From the NCBI RefSeq assembly GCF_954871325.1, contig NC_088775.1:92522334-92586333 (forward strand): a stretch of 64,000 nucleotides of DNA, read 5' to 3'. Position 1 is the stretch's first letter; the number at the start of each line of letters is the position of its first letter. Source of the DNA: Gordionus sp. m RMFG-2023. Taxonomy: Eukaryota > Nematomorpha > Gordioida > Chordodea > Parachordodidae. Positions 51,727-64,000 of this stretch are shown in pieces. The notes under the pieces were generated by a model. That model ran no database searches and was not told the DNA's origin. It saw nothing but the letters and a program-made list of their open reading frames with translations. The position numbers and the translations under genes are program-made.

Positions 51727-52010
51727 TGATAGATCCCATGAAAATATGATATTCAAAGCCGCACCCGAAGAGTTTGCCATAAATACCATCGGAAATTACG
51801 TCATCGTTAGAACTACGTCACATGACGATTAATTTTATTAAAATTTATATTGGAGCATCATTTAATACAAATCAGTTGGAACCATTTTGTTCTAATTTGT
51901 TTTCTTCAATTAAATGTAAAATTTTGAAAATCACCATTGTTTTATACTTACTTAAAATGAATGAATGGGCGCAAAAGAACTTAGCATCTGATTCTGGAAG
52001 GTATTTTTAG
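51727..52010 (+). CDS. Possible exon(s) of an unrecognised gene next to the gap
   Basis: A strong acceptor (TTACTCTTCCTCAACAG) precedes the frame DRSHENMIFKAAPEEFAINT, then IGNYVIVRTTSHDD and TAA at 51830. An overlapping frame continues IYIGASFNTNQLEPFCSNLF, then LLKMNEWAQKNLASDSG, up to a GTATTT donor-like site at 52003. Both look protein-like, but they are not in the same frame and I cannot join them. The assembly gap starting at 52096 prevents further reading. Function unknown. Confidence 0.3.
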
Positions 52011-52095
52011 GGAAAAGTTCCTGACTGAAGAATCAATCGGAAGCCAAGAATAATAGGGAATAATAAGGAAGGTCCAGACTCCAGAGAATTTTTAA

Positions 52096-52295
52096 NNNNN
52101 NNNNNNNNNNNNNNNNNNNNNNNNNNNNNNNNNNNNNNNNNNNNNNNNNNNNNNNNNNNNNNNNNNNNNNNNNNNNNNNNNNNNNNNNNNNNNNNNNNNN
52201 NNNNNNNNNNNNNNNNNNNNNNNNNNNNNNNNNNNNNNNNNNNNNNNNNNNNNNNNNNNNNNNNNNNNNNNNNNNNNNNNNNNNNNNNNNNNNNN
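52096..52295. other. Assembly gap (200 N)
   Basis: Exactly 200 N characters, so the length is probably a placeholder. The minus-strand open frame that spans it is an artefact. Confidence 0.99.
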
Positions 52296-53530
52296 TAAAA
52301 TAGACTGCTATAAAAATTTATTTCGGAGGGACCTCCTTTCATCATATTCGGTCGATTTTGGTTCATTTTCAGTCAAATGGATTAATTTAATAATGTATTA
52401 ATATGAATTTATATGCAGGTAAATATTTAAGTTATTTAATATATCAGATAATCCCAAGTAATATTCAAACAATATTTGCAATATAATCTTAATTTACAGC
52501 TATTAAATAAGCCAATCAGATATATAAAATTTTTTATAAAAGAAACCAAAATGACGTGTCGCCAGCTGTTTTATTCAACGACATCAAAGTGTATTTTATA
52601 AATAGTATATTTTATTTAAAATTTTTAATTAAAACTTATATAATAATTAATACAAATTAGAAATAATTCAAACGGGCGTCGTTAGCTAGGTGCTTTGTGT
52701 GGTAAAACTACCCCCCCCCCCCCCTTGTCTTAATTAGATTAGCACCCATTTTTTTAAATATTATATTTTATTGCATAGATTTCTTACGGAAATTTTTTAA
52801 GAGCACAATTTATAAATATCATATTCCTTGCGTGGTTATCGAGTTGATTCCTTTATTGAAAATAATTTCGATCCCGTTTTTAACATAAATTTAGGATATA
52901 CGCCCATGATTTAGCGCCTTGATGAATAGATATAGTATATAAATTGCACTTTTGTCAAATGCTCTTACGAGCTCAATTAACCCTATAGAAGAGCTGAAAA
53001 AAAAGGAGTTCAATAGAGGTAAAAAAAAATTTGGAAGATGATTTGTATAATCTTCACCTAAAATATAATTTAATATTAGCAACGCCAAAAGCTGAAAAGG
53101 GGATTATGTTTGATGAATTGAAATAGGAAATTTACTAAATGTGAAATATATAGCTGATGAAATATAGATTCTTTATTATATTAGGGAATGGCTTAACGTT
53201 TTGTAATATCTCGGCTTAATAATCTTAGGATCTTCACAGAACATGCGCGTTTTAGAAATACTATACAATAATGCGAATGTGGCAATTAAATACTAACTTT
53301 GGAATTTGTAAGATTAAATATATATATAATTACAAAAAATAAATGGGAGTTCTAGAACGTAAATTGGAAAGTAATTTGAACCATAAACAGAAATAAAATT
53401 TTAGAAATTATTTTTAGCAAGGCATTTCTTAAATATTTGGCAGCGCAGTGCTCTTACCCAACCGCCCCTCCCCCCATTTCAATCTTCTTTTTTTTTCATA
53501 TTCTACCACGTACCTCATTCAATGATGATC
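52296..53530. other. Intergenic AT-rich DNA
   Basis: Contains a poly-C run (52711), but no recognised gene or repeat. Confidence 0.35.
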
Positions 53531-53537
53531 TCGTGTT

Positions 53538-53732
53538 ATAACTAGTGTTGTTAAACTCAATATTTCGTCCAGAAAAATATTGCGTAGGGCTGAAGATTGC
53601 TCAAAGAAGGAACAAAGGTCCAGACATCTATTAGCTAAATCTCCGGGTTTAGGCAATATTTTTCTGGCTAAAATATTGAGTTAGCCGTCTTAACGGCTCA
53701 AAACCAGCTGATTTAAAACATTAGTTATAACG
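53538..53732. repeat. Foldback MITE family A, copy
   Basis: The left end GTTATAACTAGTGTTGTTAA runs straight into ACTCAATATTTCGTCCAGAA, so part of the left arm is deleted. Then GAAGGAACAAAGGTCCAGAC, AAAATATTGAGTTAGCCGTC, and the right end AAAACATTAGTTATAAC. Confidence 0.8.
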
Positions 53733-54614
53733 GTGGCTATTTAAATGTACGTAAATTTTCAGTATACAATTTGAAGCAAAAAAAAAGCTTTTTTAGTTAT
53801 ATACGAGAATAAATACAATAAAATTATTATATTTCGATAGTATGTAAAATCAAATCTCTATCTAATGTAAAACCTATACACCTTTTTATAGAATAATATG
53901 ATTTAAGCCTAAAGCTTATATAGCGTTTGACCTGAGAAACTCCTTAAAGTGAACATCTTCTTATATAGAGGAATTAATTAATATGGATTGTTCTTTATTA
54001 AATTAATTTACGGTAACTGTAGTTTGTCTGAAATAAGATGATTAGATATGGAAATATCTAGAGAGTAAAAAAAAAAACCCTAAAGATTTTTGAAGTTCTA
54101 ACAGTAAAAAAATAAAACTGGTGTTAGTTCTTGGAATGATAAATTTTATAAAAAATATATGAGAAAAATAATTTCTAATTTTAAAATCCTGTCGAGATCC
54201 GAGTTCAATTCCATTTCCTTTACAACACCGATTCCTAGAAAAAATGTGATCTCTTTCAAGATTGGAACTAGGATGGAGTAGTTTATTAAACTCTATTATC
54301 TTTATATTAGAATTTTCGTTTAATAAAAAAAAAGCGTATTGTAGATGTATGCATTATATATTTTTTAATTAAAATTCTAAGTAAAAAATTGTTTGTTAAA
54401 CTGAACCTTCTCTTTTAACTCATAGAAATGAGTACAAAAGTACACATATTATTTTTAAAAAAATATTTCTAAGAAATAATCTTGCTTAAACATACAACTA
54501 GAAAATATTTTTTTCAGTTTTCTAATATCTTAAATAAATTATATATTTTATTACTCTTAACAAATTTTTCCCCAATTTATTTTACTATACCATAATAATC
54601 TCCTTATTCCCGCA
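53733..54614. other. Upstream region of the FnIII gene
   Basis: AT-rich. It presumably carries the promoter of the gene starting at 54615, but no distinct motif could be called. Confidence 0.3.
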
Positions 54615-56324
<1,710 letters not shown>

Positions 56325-57215
56325 ATTTTTAAAAAAGGCTAAATTATATTATCTTATGTTTTTAGATTAGTTCTTTATATATATAAAATAAATATAAATG
56401 TATTGATATTACTATTTTATATGATGGGATTATTAGGATATATTTTTTAATTGTATATGAAATAAAAAAATGATTTTTTTTTTTAGTATTAGATACGATT
56501 ATTGTCATATTATTACTATTTAAAATTATTTATTTTTAAAAATTATTTCCTCCAATAATTATCAAATTTATAAATAGTGGCCTGATTTTATACGTCACGT
56601 GGAGAACTCGTGATCTCTTTGTCCCCAAAAAGGTATAAAAGGGATTAGATTTTAATAATTTAGCCAATAAAATTTGGGGTTGAAAATTTATTAATTTTAG
56701 TCTTAGAGTTGTGTTGGTTAATTGATAGAGTTATAAAATGGCGTTGTACTGTTGGTAGAGTTTTTTTATAATATATAATTTTCACAATAACAGTTAGTTT
56801 TTATTTTTATAATGTATAATTATCATAATTATTGGTTAGAAAAACTATTTTGTTTCGTAAATTACCTAATAATATTTTAAAAATTTATTCTCTACCGTAA
56901 AACTAGAAAGTAGAGTGATGTAACACGGGAGCACTGTTGGCAGGTCAAAATTTTCTAGTAGCGGGAGTCATTTTTGGAATTGCAGAAAGTTGGATTCTAA
57001 ATTTTCGGTCTTCGAACGGGTTAGGGGATAGCGGTTATCTTATAACGGACTCCTATCTATTCTCCTCGTGATCATTGATTTATTTGTACTTAACAAAATC
57101 AGTTTGTTGTTATTTATTATAGGAGAGTAAATCTTCTAATCTGATTTTTTTGTCATCTAAGGATATTATTTAGAGGGAACCAAAAACATAAAATAAAATC
57201 TTTATTCATAAATCT
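56325..57215. other. Intergenic, with a TATA-like motif
   Basis: CCCCAAAAAGGTATAAAAGG at 56622-56641 resembles a strong TATA box after a CACGTG E-box (56598). A short ATGGCG frame follows at 56737 but ends after six codons. It may belong to a solo LTR or a non-coding transcript; no gene is claimed. Confidence 0.3.
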
Positions 57216-57218
57216 ATC

Positions 57219-57320
57219 ATTCTTTCCTTCCTTCCTTCCTTCCTTCCTTCCTTCCTTCCTTCCTTCCTTCCTTCCTTCCTTCCTTCCTTCCTTCCTTCCT
57301 TTCCTTCCTTCCTTCCTTCC
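57219..57320. repeat. (CCTT)n microsatellite
   Basis: About 25 TTCC units with one irregularity near 57301. Confidence 0.97.
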
Positions 57321-58847
57321 TAGGGATCTCTATTTTCCAATGTAAAAACTTTTACACTTAAAAATATATAAATTTTTACCTAATATATTATATTATGCTT
57401 TTAACAAAATATAGAAAATTTTAATGATAAAATATATAATTAAAAGTTTGAATTTCGTATACAAAAGTAGTTTTTTCGGTTCACTCTCGTGAAATGAATA
57501 TAAAATTGATGTTATGTTGTGTTATTGGATATAGAGCATATATTTATCAAAAATTAACATCCAACAGGAAAAAATGGAGAGAGTTTTGAAATTTCGTCAC
57601 TTAAGGTGACGACTGTGAAGAAATTATTTGTGTTATTTTACTAAAACAAACTTTGACATTTTTATGGTTGATTTTTCATATTTTAATTAATAAAATAAGT
57701 CAAATTATATAAATTTATCTTTTACTCAAAAAAATATTAAAATTTCAATAGGGGAGAAATATTTAAAATTGCCAGTATCCTTCCTGGAAATAAGCATTGC
57801 GGGAGTTTTGTTTAAGAGATATGTGCATGCGGAGGAATTTTTTTTAGGAGACTCCCGCTGATGATGGGGATTGAGGAAAGATGGTGGGGGGAGACTAGAA
57901 GTCAAATTCTTCTGGCGATTTTAGTTCAATAACAAATCTCCAACGCTCCTCAGAACAGTATACTTAGACAAAGCTACTTGTTGTACAAAGCTTCCGCAAG
58001 AATCTGCCACCATCAATTATTACTCGCATTCCTAAAGATGCACACATATTCTGAATTTATCAATTTCCTTCCTGATAGATAATTAACTCAGGATAATTGG
58101 AAAAACTTTCTTCACCTTGGTCATCCCAGTGCTTTTATAACTCTTACTTATTATCAAAACTTCCATTATACATTAAAACGTAAAAGACTCCATTATCAGC
58201 TTGCTTGATGCCGATAGTTCAATATAAATCAACATCCCATATAGAAATCTCTAAATTGCCTATTTCCGTTAAATATCCACCCCCCCCCCTTATCTATCTT
58301 AAAAAAAATTCCAAGAATCATATACCCCCCCCCCCATTGCTCATGTAGACAATGTATTTATTAGATTTGTGGTTTAGGATATAAGATTGCCCAAAGGCAG
58401 TATAGTTTTCATTTGAATAGAGAATGCCATATTGGGTTATAACAACATATTCAAAAAAATAGTCGGTTAAGAGAAGAACTTACCAATCCTATGGTTCTGG
58501 GTTAGCCAGCAGGCATCCAATTTTTTTTCTACGAAGCCAAATCTATGTATCCGTCCTAGGTGGGATGATACATTGTAGATCGGAGGCGACCACGTGATTC
58601 TATCACTTTAACATATTTTGTATATATTTCTATATGAGTATAAATACCCAGTCCATAGAGCGTCAAGCCATTTTCCTCATAATTGCATATGAATTGTTTT
58701 AGACTAGAAAAATCTTTTTAAAAATAAATTATATATACTTAAATATTTAAAATTTTATAAAAAAAAATATAATTTAACTATAAATAAAGTATTATTTAAA
58801 TTCTGTAGCGATTAATTTATTTAGGTATTAAAAATTGTAATTGTGAG
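57321..58847. other. Intergenic, with a TATA-like motif and possible repeat remains
   Basis: The motif GAGTATAAATACCCAGTCCA (58637) resembles a core promoter and lies about 200 bases before the ORF at 58848. Poly-C runs occur at 58280 and 58325. Several short protein-like stretches near 57950-58200 are too broken to assign. Confidence 0.3.
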
Positions 58848-59102
58848 ATGCAGGATCAACTTCGAAAAAGGGAGGTAGCTAAAGAAATGGAGAAGTCTGG
58901 GCCAATGGAAGAAAATAAAGAAAATATGGAGTCAGAGAGAGAGGAAGAAAATGGAGAAAATATGGAGTCAGAGAGAGAGGAAAAAAATAGAGAGTCGGAT
59001 ATAGCTGAGATTTTAGAAAATGTGAAAGATAACGGAAAACTAGAAACGCGGAAATCACAAAGAGCTAGGAAACCTACAAATCGGCTGATTGAGGAGTTGT
59101 AA
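58848..59102 (+). CDS. Small acidic ORF with RKSQRARKPTNRL tail
   Basis: 84 codons starting at ATG. The middle contains a two-fold repeat of NMESEREEE/KN-type acidic sequence, and the C-terminus reads RKSQRARKPTNRLIEEL. Basic R-x-S-x-R-x-R-KP-x-R-L tails are common at the end of retroelement pol or capsid-type polyproteins, so this may be a retroelement remnant. A host gene is also possible because the frame is open and a TATA-like motif lies about 200 bases upstream. No other domain is visible. Confidence 0.35.
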   Translation: MQDQLRKREVAKEMEKSGPMEENKENMESEREEENGENMESEREEKNRESDIAEILENVKDNGKLETRKSQRARKPTNRLIEEL

Positions 59103-60149
59103 GATCATATGTGTGGAGATATGTTATAAATGAGATATATTATATATATTATTAATGTTATAAATGTCATATACAAATCAATAATTCAGTTTTATAATAT
59201 TTGTCATGTGATAGAATACTTGATTTACATATACATACTAAATAAAGAAATTGTATAATGATTATCCATTCTCATGTTAGTTATTCTTGAATTTAAAAAA
59301 AAAAATATATTATTATTTTTGACTTATTTTGTGTAAACTAATTTATATAAACATAAACGAAAAAAATTTGAAGTTTATATAATTATTTTTAGAGTTATGA
59401 TGCCCATTTTCAGTTTAGTCATTTTTTTTAACACTTTCAAAAAATAAGATTATATTTTTTGACTCATTTAAAAATAAAAGCAACAATTTTATAATTGTTA
59501 TTTTAATCGGTAATCTAATTTACTTCAATTAAAATTTAAAGGCCCTTAAGGAATAGGTTTTTGAAGGAAGTTGCATCCAGTGAAAATCCTGTAATGTAGA
59601 CGCTGTGATGATTAGAGGTTACTCTTAGATGACATTATGGAAGCTAGATAAGTAATTGAGAAAAAGTGAGATATTAAATTTCTAAAAGATTATCTTCCAC
59701 TTTTAATGATAAACAACTAGACAATTGACCATTATTGCTCACCTAAATTATGCCATCAAATGCTCTCAGTAGCAGGAGTAATAATCTTAAATACATAGTC
59801 ATACAAATAATAGATATTGGTTAATTTGCATTCAATTTTTAATATTTTTTGTTAAAAATAATTAGATAATGCAAATTGTTACTTATATTTATTATTAAAA
59901 GCATTAATTAGTAAAATTTATTTAACAATTGTCTTTAATATATTCTATAACTGTCAAATATGTCTGTAAAAGTGGCATTTTACCTAATATTTTATAACCA
60001 ATTCTATATAATTGAAGAAAAGTAAAACTATTATTTTTTTATCTGTTTTATTTCTCTTTTTCATATCATATACATAACATTTTTACAAAAATAAAATTAG
60101 AATATACATAAAAAGGTTAACTTAAAGTAAAACTAAAATGAAAATATAA
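59103..60149. other. Intergenic AT-rich, with a repeat fragment
   Basis: 59550-59615 (TTTTTGAAGGAAGTTGCATC, then CAGTGAAAATCCTGTAATGT) matches 61703-61750, the right end of the repeat nested in the retroelement. Confidence 0.5.
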
Positions 60150-60844
60150 TTTGAAAGTAAAACTAAATTAAAGATATAATATGAATAACACACGTTACGA
60201 TTTATAAAACTGAAATAAAGTATGAATAACACACGTTACGATTTATAAAACTTTACGATTTATAAAACTAAAATAAAGATAGAATATGAATAATACACAT
60301 TATAATTTACTTTATTCAACATTCTCCTTCTTCTAAAAGAAGCCTTCTCATAATTTCAATTAAGCTGTCATAGTTAATTTGTTGTCCAAGTGGTTTATCG
60401 TTTTGACCATCAAGTTGTTTCATAAGTCATAGTAATCGTTGGCTTGTCCTAATCGTTGGTTTGTTTAAATCGTAAGCCTGTTATCCTTATCGTAAGTTGT
60501 CCTTATAAATTGTGAATTTGTCATGTAGCTTGCTTGTAATACACAATCATTATTATTATCAATTTTCAAAATTGTTATTATCATCAGTAAGTTACGAATA
60601 ATGAGAAATAATAGTTCATCAAGTTGGATATAAGAATAAATGAAGAATGATAAATCAATAAGATTGTTATATAATATTTTTAGCGTTTTCATTTTTTGCG
60701 TTTTAGTGTAAGCGTTTAATATTTAATTTACTTTATTTTTATATTTTAAGTTATGTAATCTAAGCAGGTTTTTGTTTAATTTGCACTAGTCTAGAAATCG
60801 GTGTTATATCATTTTTATCAGTAATTATTATATTTTTGTCCACA
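60150..60844 (-). repeat. Putative 3' LTR of the Ty3/Gypsy fossil
   Basis: It begins TGTGGACAAAAATATAATAA at 60844 (minus strand) after the polypurine tract. An AATAAAG signal lies near 60310, followed by a short tandem of AACACACGTTACGATTTATA units (60185-60300). The far end is not fixed because the partner LTR is outside the window. Confidence 0.45.
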
Positions 60845-60860
60845 CCCCCCTCCTTAAAAG
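60845..60860 (-). promoter_or_regulatory. Polypurine tract next to the 3' LTR
   Basis: On the minus strand TTTTAAGGAGGGGGG directly precedes TGTGGACA, the expected arrangement of a polypurine tract and a TG LTR start. Confidence 0.6.
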
Positions 60861-60941
60861 AATCCTTAGAGTCATAATTAATAAGTGTGTTAAAACAGTT
60901 TCTTAATCTTAATTGATCTATAAGTGTCTCCTCAAGATACC

Positions 60942-61217
60942 TTAATCAGTCTTAATTTGGAACATCATGTCACTTTCTTTGTGTGTGACCATGCCTTTAC
61001 ACCATTTGTCATCATCTTGTACTTTATACCAAACAAAATCTCCGACGTTAAAGGTTCTATTTCGTGGTATAACGTTTATTTTGTTCTGCTTCTCCTCCAA
61101 CGGTTTTAATAAGTCCCATTTAACTCTAATATCTCGATTGAACATTCTCTTAGAAGGTGTAACTCCTGCAGTATCATCAGAGTTTACATGAGCGGGAGGG
61201 GTAGGAACAGTTTGCAT
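60942..61217 (-). pseudogene. Integrase C-terminal region of the Ty3/Gypsy fossil
   Basis: Reads GVTPSKRMFNRDIRVKWDLL, then FNVGDFVWYKV and KWCKGMVTHKE, the G-D-x-V-x-x-R small barrel typical after the DDE core. It lies next to the purine-rich tract. Confidence 0.8.
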
Positions 61218-61748
61218 CCTATTTTTCTGAGGGGGTATGGGGTAAGCTTCTTTAATGGGGGTAAGATAAATTTTTTGGGGGGTTATCTATTAAATTTTTA
61301 GATGAAATAGGACAAAATTTATTGCTGTAAAAATTAGTATTTTATCATAGTATTATTATAATACAATTCATCGACCAAATCTATACATTGCAAACAATCA
61401 TACACATTGTTATTAACTATCCTTTTAAATGTAGTTTAAAAGATTTAGATATTTCAGCAAGCTCATAATGCCATAATAATATCATTGTAAATAATGGAGG
61501 TTTTAATTGAATTTATTATCTAAAAAATAAATTCTTTATATTCATAAAATATCGATAGTTGGTAGTAGAGATAGATTAATTTAAGTTATCCTTTATAAAT
61601 TCTTTGAAATGAGTATCAATAAATAAATAGGTGAAAATAATGATAAAGAGACACCGCCGCCGAAGACGGCCTGAATTTTTTAGGGAGGTAGGCAAATTTT
61701 TTTGAAGGGGGTTTGCATCCAGTGAAAATCCTGTCATATAGACGATGA
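61196..61748. repeat. Unclassified repeat nested in the retroelement
   Basis: It separates the integrase core from the integrase C-terminal region. TTTGCATCC occurs at both ends (61211 and 61713). Most of the insert matches 16852-17350, and the right end also matches 59550-59615. A short GC-rich palindrome (CCGCCGCCGAAGACGGC, 61655) is present near one end. Confidence 0.7.
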
Positions 61749-62104
61749 GTATCATTACGTACGCGTATTTCTGTAATTAAATAAAATTTATCAAGTGCGA
61801 TGTCTAAGTCAATTTTGATATTCCTTTTCATATGTGTTTTGAACATTCTCACCATGCGTTCTACCTGGCCATTGGATTGCTGGTGATAAGCAGATGTGAG
61901 CACATGTTTGATACCATAAACATAATCATTGCAAAATTTTTCAAAATTATTACTTGTGAAGTTAGGGCCGGTATCAGTAACTATAGTTTCAGGTATTCCA
62001 TATAGCGAAATAGTTTTAAAAATTTCTTTTAAAGTAACATCGGTCGTAATATTTTTAACAGGAACAATAATTGGAAATTTACTGTAGGCATCGACTATTA
62101 TCAA
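61616..62104 (-). pseudogene. Integrase core of the Ty3/Gypsy fossil
   Basis: DDE-type core landmarks: IIVDAYSKFPIIVPVKN, ETIVTDTGPNFTSNNFEKFC, HVLTSAYHQQSNGQVERMVR. The lower end of the open stretch (below about 61750) is not integrase but the nested repeat. Confidence 0.9.
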
Positions 62105-62143
62105 CCAATTTCTTGTGAAGAACGAACCCGCATAATCTATGTG

Positions 62144-63145
62144 TTACCTTTCAAACGGTTTGGTTGCCGAAATCCATGGCTTTTGTATCTTTTTAGGATT
62201 GTCATGATATATGTTACAATCGGCACAACTTTTTACTTCCATTTCTATGTCATTATTTATACCAGACCACCACATGTAATCTTTGGCTAAGAATTTGATT
62301 TTTTCTGCTCCCAAGTGACCTTCATGTAATGACTGTACTATATTTTTTCTCATAGAAGACGGAATTATGATTTTGTTGCTTTTGTAAAGACAATCCTTAA
62401 TTATACTTAATTCCAATTCAATGTTTTTATAAATATTATTCATTATAGGCCTGTTGTTTTTAATATCATTTATGACTTGTTTTAATTCCATATCTTTCAA
62501 AGTTTCATCACGAATTTGATTAAAATTAATAGGTAAATCCCCATATTCGATAGTAATATTTTCAATAGTTTCATCATGACATTCTTGTGGTAATCTCGAG
62601 AGACAATCAGGAACAACATTATATTTACCGGCTTTATATTTTATATTAAAATCATATCCTCCTAATGTAATATTCCACTTCTGGAGTCTTAAGGACATGG
62701 TACTATTATCCTTAAGACCCTTGGTAAAGATGTGAACTAGAGGTTTATGGTCAGTAATAATTGTAAATTTTGTGCCGATTAAATATTCCTGGAACCTCTT
62801 TATATCGAGCATAATAGCGAGAGCCTCACGCTCAATATTGGTATAGTTCATTTCGGATTTTAATAAAGTTCTTGACGCGAAAGCTATAGGTTTTTCTTTA
62901 CCGTCTTTTTCAGTATGAAATAATACAGCTCCTAAACCACATTTAGATGTGTCAGTGGCTATCCCTATAGGTAATTCAGGGTTAAAATATGTCAAAGCAG
63001 GTGGAAGACTAATCAACTTCTTAAGATCATTAAAACTTTTAAAGTGTTCTAAGTTCCAAGCCCATTTTTCGTTGTTGACAATTCTATATAGAGGATCGGC
63101 TATTTCTGCAAAATTGTTCAAAAATTTTCTATAGTAGCCAGCCAT
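62144..63145 (-). pseudogene. RT connection, RNase H and integrase N-terminal region of the Ty3/Gypsy fossil
   Basis: A long open stretch of 333 codons. It begins AGYYRKFLNNFAEIADPLY (connection). RNase H carries ATDTSKCGLGAVL, KPIAFASRTLLKSEMNYTNI and FTIITDHKPLVHIF. Then comes an integrase HHCC-type zinc region (HEGHLGAEK, YMWWSGINNDIE, SCADCNIYHDN) and WISATKPFER. This arrangement is standard for Ty3/Gypsy pol. Confidence 0.92.
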
Positions 63146-63181
63146 TCCCAGAAATGTTGATAATTCAGCAGCTGATTTTGG

Positions 63182-63919
63182 TTATGGCATATTAATTATT
63201 GCTTCAATTTTGTCGTGATTAGCATGAATCCCCTTGGCGTCAATATCATGACCCAGGAACCTCACTTTATTTTTAAAGAACACATTTTTGTTGAAGTTAG
63301 GTACTTGCCCAAACGATGATATTCTATCAAACACTTTTTTTATGTTATTAAGGTGAGCTTCATCTTTTTTCCCAGTTATAAGTAAATTATCAATATAAAA
63401 TATGACGTCTTCCATGTCACCGAAGATTTGGTCTATGATCTGTTGGAAGATTGCAGATGAGGTAAGCCCAAAAGGAAGTCTAGTAAATCGGTAATGCGTA
63501 TATATAGTTAAAATATTTCTGCAACTTTTATTTATCGGAACCTGTAAGAAGCATTTTTAAAGTCAATCTTCGTAAATTTCTTTCCTTCTAAAAGCTATTA
63601 GATCATTGATTCGTGGTAGAGGGTATCTGAAATCTTCTAAAACTGGGTTTATAGTGTCCTTAAAATCAGCACAAAGCCTAATGCTCTCATCATCTTTGTA
63701 GACGGCGGTAATAGTACTTACCCATCGGACATCATTCACCGGCTCAATAATTTTAACATGTATCCATTTTTTAAGTTCATTGCTCACAAGATCAATTTTT
63801 GAATAAGGAATACGTCTAGGCGGTATAATTTTAGGTTGGGCATCTATTCTTAAATGTAACTTGACACTTGCTTTGTTGATTGGCCCATTCGTCAATTTGG
63901 ATTCACACTCTATAATCAA
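63182..63919 (-). pseudogene. Reverse transcriptase region of the Ty3/Gypsy fossil
   Basis: Recognisable RT blocks: KIIPPRRIPYSKIDLV with KKWIHVKIIEP (primer grip side), YPLPRINDLIAF, and further down KVRFLGHDIDAKGI with HDKIEAI at the RT thumb/connection. It precedes the RNase H region of the same element. Non-functional as it stands. Confidence 0.85.
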
Positions 63920-64000
63920 TCTTTTTACTTCATCTTTGTAATTAGTGTCAATATTTGCTATAAATTTATTTAAAATATTTTTGAAAGCGTTGATCCATGT

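Larger units (their letters stand above)
60150..64000 (-). mobile_element. Ty3/Gypsy retroelement fossil, running off the right edge
   Basis: On the minus strand the order is reverse transcriptase, RNase H, integrase, a purine-rich tract and then a putative 3' LTR, which places it in Ty3/Gypsy. The upstream part (gag, protease, 5' LTR) lies beyond the window. Another repeat of about 0.5 kb (61200-61745) is inserted in the integrase region. The element is broken, with a few interruptions in addition to that insertion. It looks much younger than the element at 11.7 kb because long open stretches survive. Confidence 0.88.

Noticed and set aside
52007-52366. 119-codon minus-strand frame
   Set aside because: Most of it is the run of N characters.

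Overview
This is a 64 kb piece of a very AT-rich animal genome. It has short GT-AG introns (often about 50 bases), long tetranucleotide microsatellites, poly-C/poly-G runs, a 200-base assembly gap (52096-52295), and repeats covering much of the space between genes. The host genes point to an invertebrate bilaterian: TBPL1/TRF2 (known from bilaterians) and SNX17 (an animal gene) are both recognisable. I cannot name the species.

Layout. 1-4.2 kb: the last two visible exons of a TBP-like factor (TBPL1/TRF2, + strand), with an internally deleted hAT element in the intron before them. 5.6-8.1 kb: a foldback repeat, then a decayed Mutator-like (MULE) transposon with a transposase read on - and an OTU-protease-like reading frame on +. 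10.5 kb: the 3' end of a LINE, followed by tRNA-Ser(CGA) and a 20-base tandem array. 11.7-13.9 kb: a broken Ty3/Gypsy-like pol. 14-22.6 kb: dispersed repeats, foldback elements and a 1 kb hAT inserted in a roughly 170-base tandem repeat. 23.0-23.5 kb: the first exons of an unrecognised - strand gene. 24.8-28.6 kb: a sorting nexin 17 gene (- strand, about 13 small exons). 30-33 kb: a short hAT-like MITE and a second copy of the deleted hAT, with pentanucleotide satellites on both sides. 35.0-42.4 kb: three unrecognised - strand multi-exon genes. 43 kb: a 468-base hAT derivative with perfect 8-base target duplications. 45.4 kb: a tRNA-derived SINE. 46.2-47.0 kb: a roughly 120-base minisatellite. 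47.6-49.0 kb: a LINE reverse-transcriptase fossil with a MITE inside it. 54.6-56.3 kb: a complete six-exon gene for a secreted protein with fibronectin-III-like modules. 60-64 kb: a Ty3/Gypsy element on the - strand running off the right edge, carrying a nested repeat.

The host genes do not form one pathway: TBPL1 is a transcription factor, SNX17 an endosomal recycling adaptor, and the FnIII protein is secreted. Exons were found by reading both strands for GT-AG boundaries with matching phase and, for TBPL1 and SNX17, by remembered similarity to the vertebrate proteins; no database search was run. I see no convincing new multi-gene system. The most distinctive content is a set of foldback element families that share termini and insert into each other, and hAT derivatives with readable target duplications.
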